Assembly (NCBI GenBank): GCA_944389885.1 | Contig: CALXNZ010000015.1 | Coordinates: forward strand, 1 to 56,922 | DNA from: an uncultured Opitutales bacterium | Lineage (GTDB): Bacteria; Verrucomicrobiota; Verrucomicrobiia; Opitutales; Intestinicryptomonadaceae | Length of the DNA stretch: 56,922 nucleotides | Direction: 5' to 3' | Shown here: one piece after another, positions 52,171-56,922 of the stretch | Layout: each line of letters opens with the position of its first letter | Numbering within the stretch: the first letter of the stretch is position 1 | Position numbers and translations under genes: made by a program | The notes under the pieces: generated by a model | Database searches by the model: none | Seen by the model: the letters and a program-made list of their open reading frames with translations, nothing else | Told to the model about the DNA's origin: nothing

Positions 52171-53349
52171 GTGCTCGGCTCTATAAAAAAATTATTTTGC
52201 GGCAAAGTTGCACACGGAAGCGTAATTAATGCAACGGCTCATATTGTGCGTCAATCCAAGGGGGAAGCCGTAATGGACATAGCCGGAAATTGGCTTGTCG
52301 GGCAAAAATCTACAAGTCTCAAAAAAATCGAGCGCGACTTATCCTCGGGAATATCGTCCCTTTCATTTACGACGGAAAAGCTCGGAAAATATGACTCGAC
52401 TTTAGTAAGCATGCTTTTTAAATGCCACAATTTTTGCAGGCAGTACGGCATATCTTTTAAAATAGACACTCTTCCGCAGGGGCTCCGCGAACTCCTTAAA
52501 TTGGCTGTGGCAGTCCCGGAAGCCGATTCAGCGAAAAAAATAGGCTACAATACGCACAATATCGTGCGCATGCTTGGGGAACGCACGCTTGGCTTCTTGG
52601 ATTCTTGCACGATGTACGCGGGGTTTATCGGAGATTTGACTATCACTTTTTCCAAAGCTATTTTCGGCAAGGCAAGATTTAGAATGTACGACCTCTTGAC
52701 TCTAATGCAGCGCACAGGGCCGGAAGCTTTGCCCATTGTGGCGCTCATAAGTTTTTTGGTAGGCTTGATTCTCGCTTTCGTAGGGGCGATTCAACTTGCG
52801 AAATACGGCTCTGAAATTTTCGTTGCCGATCTCGTCGGCATAGCAATGGTGAGGGAAATGGGGGCCATTATGGTGGGGGTTGTTATGAGCGGCCGCACCG
52901 GTGCGGCTTTTGCAGCCGAGCTCGGCTCTATGAAAGTAAACGAGGAAATTTCGGCTTTTAAGACTTTTGGAATCTCCCCAATCGAATTTCTCGTGTATCC
53001 GCGCGTATTGGCCCTGATATTGATGTTTCCTTTGCTTACGGTTTTTGCGGACGTAATAGGAATGTTGGGCGGCATGGCAATAGGAATAGGCATGTTTGAT
53101 ATAGGCTACGAACAGTATATGAATCGAACCCTTGCGGCGTTGGACATAGTGCAAATATCAACTGGCATAGGGAAAAGTTTGGTCTTTGGCGCGATTGTGG
53201 CCGTGATAGGGTGCCAAAAAGGGCTTTCCGCCGAAAATAGCTCTCTCGGAGTGGGACGTGCCACAACAGCAAGTGTGGTTCAGAGCATTACATGGATAAT
53301 AGTGGCCGATGCGATATTCGCTGTGGCTTTTGCAATCTTTGATATTTAA
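52171..53349 (+). CDS. mlaE: MlaE-type lipid ABC permease with N-terminal STAS domain
   Basis: This 392-residue protein has a STAS-like region at about residues 28-115 (MDIAGNWLVGQKSTSL, then LGKYDSTLVSMLFKCHNFCR with the conserved Asp-Ser-Thr). It is followed by the MlaE permease (about 140-392) with TGPEALPIVALISFLVGLIL, REMGAIMVGVVMSGRTGAAF and FKTFGISPIEFLVYPRVLAL. In E. coli the STAS protein MlaB is separate; here it appears fused. It moves phospholipids between membranes. The GTG start at 52171 is uncertain; ATG 52273 would cut into the STAS region. It leads an operon with mlaF, mlaD and a PqiC-like lipoprotein. Confidence 0.93.
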   Translation: MLGSIKKLFCGKVAHGSVINATAHIVRQSKGEAVMDIAGNWLVGQKSTSLKKIERDLSSGISSLSFTTEKLGKYDSTLVSMLFKCHNFCRQYGISFKIDTLPQGLRELLKLAVAVPEADSAKKIGYNTHNIVRMLGERTLGFLDSCTMYAGFIGDLTITFSKAIFGKARFRMYDLLTLMQRTGPEALPIVALISFLVGLILAFVGAIQLAKYGSEIFVADLVGIAMVREMGAIMVGVVMSGRTGAAFAAELGSMKVNEEISAFKTFGISPIEFLVYPRVLALILMFPLLTVFADVIGMLGGMAIGIGMFDIGYEQYMNRTLAALDIVQISTGIGKSLVFGAIVAVIGCQKGLSAENSSLGVGRATTASVVQSITWIIVADAIFAVAFAIFDI

Positions 53350-53355
53350 TCCGAA

Positions 53356-54156
53356 ATGAACGACGCATCAGAAAACAGCAAGGGCGACGACGTTTTTACC
53401 GTGAAGAATCTCACTATGGCATACGGCGATTACGTAGTGATGCGCGACCTTAATTTTTCTATAAAAAGAGGAGAAATATTTTTTATCATGGGGGGGAGCG
53501 GTTGCGGCAAAAGCACGCTTTTACGGCATTTAATCGGCCTTATAAAGCCCTCTAAAGGAGAGATATTCTTCGAGGGTAGAAATTTCACCGAAGCCTCTGA
53601 AGATGAAAAAATAGAAATGATACGCAAGTTTGGGGTTCTCTATCAGGGAGGCGCTCTTTGGACATCTATGACGCTCGCTGAAAATGTGGCGCTGCCGTTG
53701 CGCGAGTTTACCAACATAACGGCGCGGGAAGCGGAAGATATTGTGGATCTTAAATTGGCGTTGGTGGGGCTAAACGGATTCGGAGCTTTCTATCCGGCCG
53801 AGATAAGCGGAGGAATGTGCAAAAGAGCAGGGTTGGCAAGAGCCATAGCGCTGGATCCGAAAGTTTTGTTTTTCGACGAGCCAAGCGCGGGTTTGGATCC
53901 CATATCCTCGCACCGCCTTGACGAGCTTATCGTGCAGCTGCGCGATTCAATGGGGGCGACGGTAATAATAGTATCGCACGAGCTTGCCAGCATTTTCGAC
54001 ATAGCCGACCGCGCGCTTTTCTTAAATACTGCGACTAAAACTCAAGGGGCAATCGGGGCTCCAAAAGAATTATTAAATTCGGAGGACCGCGCCGTTAGGG
54101 TATTTCTAAATCGCGGAGTCGATCCCTTAGAAAAGAAGGAGAATAAGAGCTTATGA
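53356..54156 (+). CDS. mlaF: MlaF-type lipid ABC ATPase
   Basis: This 266-residue ATPase energises the MlaE permease. It shows Walker A FIMGGSGCGKSTLLRHLIGL, Q-loop LYQGGALWTSMTLAENVALPL, the signature ISGGMCKRAGLARAIAL (family form of LSGGQ), Walker B VLFFDEPSAGLDPI and the switch His in VIIVSHELASIF. The GGALWTSMT stretch after the Q-loop is typical for MlaF. It starts 6 bases after mlaE and overlaps mlaD by four bases (ATGA). Confidence 0.96.
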   Translation: MNDASENSKGDDVFTVKNLTMAYGDYVVMRDLNFSIKRGEIFFIMGGSGCGKSTLLRHLIGLIKPSKGEIFFEGRNFTEASEDEKIEMIRKFGVLYQGGALWTSMTLAENVALPLREFTNITAREAEDIVDLKLALVGLNGFGAFYPAEISGGMCKRAGLARAIALDPKVLFFDEPSAGLDPISSHRLDELIVQLRDSMGATVIIVSHELASIFDIADRALFLNTATKTQGAIGAPKELLNSEDRAVRVFLNRGVDPLEKKENKSL

Positions 54157-55145
54157 AAAATAAACTCAATCCCGTGGCAATAGGAATGTTTGTGCTTGCG
54201 GCCGTGACCATTTCAGTGGTTGCGATCATGGTGTTCGGCGCGTCAAAATTCTTTGCCGACACAGAGAAATATGTGTCATTTTTCACGGAGAGTGTCAACG
54301 GACTGGACGTGGGCGCCCATGTAAAATATAAAGGGGTCGTGATAGGTAAAGTCGAGGAGATAACCATACGTCCCTCTGCCGATTTAAACGAGACTACGGT
54401 CGCAATTTTCTATTCTATAGACTTGGGCCTCGTGCGCAGAAAGATATTGGATACCGATGTTGACATTTTTGACGAATGGCTCGAAAAGCAGATAGCCGAC
54501 GGGCTTAGAGCCAAATTGAACTATCAAAGCATAGTGACTGGAATGTTGTATATAGAACTGGATTACCTCGCGGAAAAAGGGGAAAAATACCACACCATAT
54601 ACGCGGGTACATCGCTTACCGAAATTCCAAGCGCAAAATCGGGGCTTTCCGAAATGGGAAAAGCTGTTGAAAAAACGATAGCGGGCATATCAGAGATAAA
54701 CTTTGCTAAAATAGGGTCGGATTTGGAGCATTTATTAGAGGAAGCAAATAGAAAAATTTCCCAGTTGGATGTTGAAAGCATGAACGATTCCGCGTTGGAA
54801 ACTCTCGAAAGCATACGCGAAGTCGCGGAAAATCCGGATTTGAAAAGCTCGTTGAAAAACCTCGACAAGCTCTTGGTGAACGCCGACGATTCTGTGGCGT
54901 CAATTCGCAGGGATTTTTCTTCGGTGACCCAATCGGCAGCCCATACGCTTAATAAAGTTGACGTTCTGCTGGCAAATCTAAATTCAATGTTTTCCCCTCA
55001 GTCGCCATTCAGATATGAACTTTCGATGCTGTTGAGGAATTTGAGCGAATCACTGTCCTCAATCTCTAATCTTTCCGACTATTTACAGCGAAATCCGAGC
55101 TCTCTAATTACAGGCAAATCGGAGCGCGCAAAAACCGCCAAATAA
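54153..55145 (+). CDS. mlaD: MCE-domain lipid-binding protein (MlaD-type)
   Basis: This 330-residue protein has one N-terminal membrane helix (about residues 7-28), an MCE domain at about 40-150 (FFTESVNGLDVGAHVKYKGV, VIGKVEEI) and a long helical C-terminal part at about 175-325. It is longer than E. coli MlaD (183 residues), so the helical part may extend a lipid tunnel as in PqiB-like or Chlamydia/mycobacterial MCE proteins. AGAAGGAGAA precedes the ATG. It lies in the mla operon between the ATPase and a lipoprotein gene. Confidence 0.93.
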   Translation: MKNKLNPVAIGMFVLAAVTISVVAIMVFGASKFFADTEKYVSFFTESVNGLDVGAHVKYKGVVIGKVEEITIRPSADLNETTVAIFYSIDLGLVRRKILDTDVDIFDEWLEKQIADGLRAKLNYQSIVTGMLYIELDYLAEKGEKYHTIYAGTSLTEIPSAKSGLSEMGKAVEKTIAGISEINFAKIGSDLEHLLEEANRKISQLDVESMNDSALETLESIREVAENPDLKSSLKNLDKLLVNADDSVASIRRDFSSVTQSAAHTLNKVDVLLANLNSMFSPQSPFRYELSMLLRNLSESLSSISNLSDYLQRNPSSLITGKSERAKTAK

Positions 55146-55155
55146 AGCCATAAAA

Positions 55156-55806
55156 ATGAAAACTTCCAATATCGCAACAATCATACCCGCCATTGTGCTT
55201 CCGTTGTTTTTGACATCATGCATGGGTGATTTTTTACAGCCGAGGGAAGATCCTACGGTGTTCTATATGCTTAAAGCTGAATCGACCCGGGCGCCGGCCA
55301 AGGTGGATTCGGCTCCTTTGCAAGTTAATCTCTTGCCGATTACGATACCATCTTATATGGCCCGGCCACAAATTGTAAGCCTCGCCTCCGGGGATCGCGT
55401 GGACATGTCGGAATTCAACCGTTGGAGCGAGCTTCCAAACGATGCAATCACAAGAATTATGGTTCAAAATCTTTCCGTTTTAAATCATGGAATAGTGGAT
55501 TTGTATGCATATCCGGCTGTGGCGGTAGATCCAAATGCACCGGCTTTAAAGATTACTATCACAGAATGTATTGGAAAATTAGGGGGCGAGCTGTCTCTAA
55601 AAGGTAAATGGAGAATAATCCCCGCTAACGACGATGAAATTTTCCAGTCAAAAATGTTTGCAATAAATATTCCATGCGAAGATTCTTATGATTCTTATGT
55701 ATCCGCCATGAGTGCGGCATTCGTACAAATGGCAAAACAAATTTCGGAAGGGTTAAACGAGTACAAAAATAAAATCGCGGCAAAATCGACCGCAGATAAG
55801 AAATAG
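55156..55806 (+). CDS. PqiC/YmbA-like ABC transport auxiliary lipoprotein
   Basis: This 216-residue protein has a lipobox FLTSC (Cys at residue 22) and the ABC_trans_aux fold: FYMLKAESTR, then VNLLPITIPSYMARPQIV, RVDMSEFNRWSELPNDAITRIMV and a C-terminal helix. The family anchors MCE transport systems to the outer membrane, as PqiC does for PqiAB. Its position behind the MCE-protein gene supports the call. No ribosome site is visible before the ATG. Confidence 0.9.
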   Translation: MKTSNIATIIPAIVLPLFLTSCMGDFLQPREDPTVFYMLKAESTRAPAKVDSAPLQVNLLPITIPSYMARPQIVSLASGDRVDMSEFNRWSELPNDAITRIMVQNLSVLNHGIVDLYAYPAVAVDPNAPALKITITECIGKLGGELSLKGKWRIIPANDDEIFQSKMFAINIPCEDSYDSYVSAMSAAFVQMAKQISEGLNEYKNKIAAKSTADKK

Positions 55807-55815
55807 GAGTAATTT

Positions 55816-56718
55816 ATGAAAATAGGATTATTGTTTTCGGGGCAGGGCGCCCAGAGTGTCGGAATGGCAAAGACCCTCTATGATAACTTCGACGCTGTAA
55901 AAGCGTTGTTTAAGCGCGCGGACGAAGCCGTAGGGTTTCCTTTGTCGAAATATTGTTTCGAAGGTCCGATGTCCGAACTTACCAAAACGGGAGTTTGCCA
56001 ACCTGCGCTTTATTTGCATGGAATGGCAGTAGTTGAAGTATTGCGTGAAAAGGGCGCATTGGAAGAACCTATTACCGCTTTGGGCCTTTCCCTTGGAGAG
56101 CTTACCGCCCATGCTTTTGCTGAAACATTTGATTTCGAGACGGGGCTGCGAATAGTCGCTGAACGCGGCAGACTCATGCAGGAAGCCTGCGAGGCCACAA
56201 AAGGTTCTATGGCCAGCTTTATAGGCGGTTCCGTCGAAGCTGTTGCCGCTTATTGCAAAGAGTTTGATGTGGATATATCCAACCTTAATTGTCCTGGACA
56301 AACTGTCATTTCCGGAGAAGCCGATAAGGTCAAGGCGGCCGTGGAAGCCGCTCAAAGCCGCAAGGAATTTAAGATGGTAATCCCATTGAAGGTCGCTGGG
56401 GCGTATCACAGCCGCCTTATGAAGCCGGCTGCCGAAAAATTCTCAGACTATTTGAAAGGCGTCGAATTCAAATCTCCGCGCATAACAGTCTTTACAAACG
56501 TGACTGGCGAAAGCATATCCGATCCCCAGTCCATAAAAGACGCATTGGTAAAGCAGGTCACAAGCACTGTGCGTTGGGAAGATTGTATGCGCAAAGCGGC
56601 GGAATTGGGAACGGAACAATTTTACGAATGCGGTCCTGGCGGCGTGCTTGCAGGTTTGGGAAAGCGGATTGATAAAACACTCAAGATAAAATCGCTTGCC
56701 GAACTTCAGGATTTTTAA
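55816..56718 (+). CDS. fabD: Malonyl-CoA:ACP transacylase
   Basis: This 300-residue enzyme loads malonate onto acyl carrier protein to start fatty acid elongation. The N-terminal LLFSGQGAQSVGMAKTLY is the family opening. The nucleophile Ser92 lies in LGLSLGELTAHA (usual form GHSLGE; here His is replaced by Leu). The partner His198 is in GAYHSRLMKPA. TAGGAGTAA precedes the ATG. It is downstream of the mla operon with only 9 bases between, so it may be cotranscribed. An RHS fragment begins directly behind its stop codon. Confidence 0.96.
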   Translation: MKIGLLFSGQGAQSVGMAKTLYDNFDAVKALFKRADEAVGFPLSKYCFEGPMSELTKTGVCQPALYLHGMAVVEVLREKGALEEPITALGLSLGELTAHAFAETFDFETGLRIVAERGRLMQEACEATKGSMASFIGGSVEAVAAYCKEFDVDISNLNCPGQTVISGEADKVKAAVEAAQSRKEFKMVIPLKVAGAYHSRLMKPAAEKFSDYLKGVEFKSPRITVFTNVTGESISDPQSIKDALVKQVTSTVRWEDCMRKAAELGTEQFYECGPGGVLAGLGKRIDKTLKIKSLAELQDF

Positions 56719-56719
56719 T

Positions 56720-56922
56720 TTTACCGGCAAACCTTACGGCGAAGATTTGCAGGCGTATGTATTCCCATACCGCAATTACGACGCCTCCACCGCCCGCTGG
56801 CGCTCCTCAGATCCCGCTGGATATCCGGACGGTATCAACAACCAGTTCTATGCGGCGGTACCTACATTAGTAATTGATTCTTTGGGTTTGGCGACTTTGG
56901 AAGTTTATGGGAGGCCACTCTC
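56720..56922 (+). pseudogene. RHS repeat-associated core fragment, 5'-truncated, runs off the window
   Basis: Immediately behind the fabD stop codon an open frame reads FTGKPYGEDLQAYVFPYRNY, then DASTARWRSSDPAGYPDGIN and a stretch ending IDSLGL. This is the RHS-core pattern (YRYYD...GRW.S.DP.G..GG.N.Y...NP...IDP.GL). It has no start codon or upstream repeats, so only the C-terminal part of an RHS protein is present at this end. It continues past the window, where a variable C-terminal toxin tip would lie. It may be a displaced tip cassette or debris of recombination. Confidence 0.75.

Overview
The window is a Gram-negative bacterial chromosome segment. About 23 kb of prophage with a Mu-like head module is followed by about 33 kb of ordinary host genes. 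The Gram-negative call rests on a tripartite RND efflux system, a Mla-type lipid transport operon with its lipoprotein, TolQ/TolR (ExbBD) proteins and many lipobox lipoproteins. The style of several proteins (a Rho lacking its N-terminal domain, STAS-fused MlaE, an ISL3 transposase remnant, an RHS-core fragment) and the many AT-rich leaders without a Shine-Dalgarno sequence suggest the PVC group, perhaps Verrucomicrobiota/Opitutae. That placement is an inference and needs a tree.

Positions 1-23255, prophage (its left part lies outside the window). A leftward early operon (1-1525: DUF3102-like protein, excisionase-like HTH, unknown protein, Cro-like HTH) diverges from a rightward XRE/CI-type repressor (1594-1941). 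One 14-bp palindrome sits between the two promoters, and two more copies lie just behind the repressor. After a terminator (2405-2438) and a consensus-like promoter (2486-2514), a rightward late operon runs almost without gaps. It holds small lipoprotein and membrane proteins, small and large terminase, DUF935 portal, protease with nested scaffold, decoration protein, capsid, a Dam-type methylase, a gp36-like protein and a MuF head protein with a C-terminal ADP-ribosyltransferase domain. It continues with gpG, tail terminator and tail tube, then an AT-rich cassette of three secreted proteins. The end carries a -1 frameshifting tail chaperone pair, the tape measure and one unknown tail gene. 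The element then stops abruptly at an ISL3 transposase remnant and a tRNA-Ser(UGA) whose 3' end faces the prophage. No baseplate, fibre, endolysin, integrase or transposase gene of the phage is visible, so it looks truncated on the right, and its left end is unseen.

Positions 23679-40837, rightward host genes: pyruvate phosphate dikinase, an RND efflux operon (adaptor, pump, outer-membrane channel), rpsO-pnp, dnaK, and groES-groEL. dnaK is preceded by a perfect 18-bp palindrome that ends exactly at its start codon and overlaps a sigma-54-like element.

Positions 40843-50006, mostly leftward: one operon (enoyl-reductase-like MDR protein, QueF, HtrA protease, unknown secreted protein), a rightward M3 oligopeptidase, rho, and leuD-exbB-exbD with ATGA overlaps.

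Positions 50142-56922, rightward: a small lipoprotein, an MFS exporter, the mlaE-mlaF-mlaD-pqiC-like operon, and fabD. A 5'-truncated RHS core fragment abuts the fabD stop codon and runs off the window.

The observations most worth following are the MuF-ART fusion with an antisense ORF directly behind it (a possible toxin/immunity pair), the three-gene secreted cargo cassette inside the tail operon, and the dnaK start-site palindrome.
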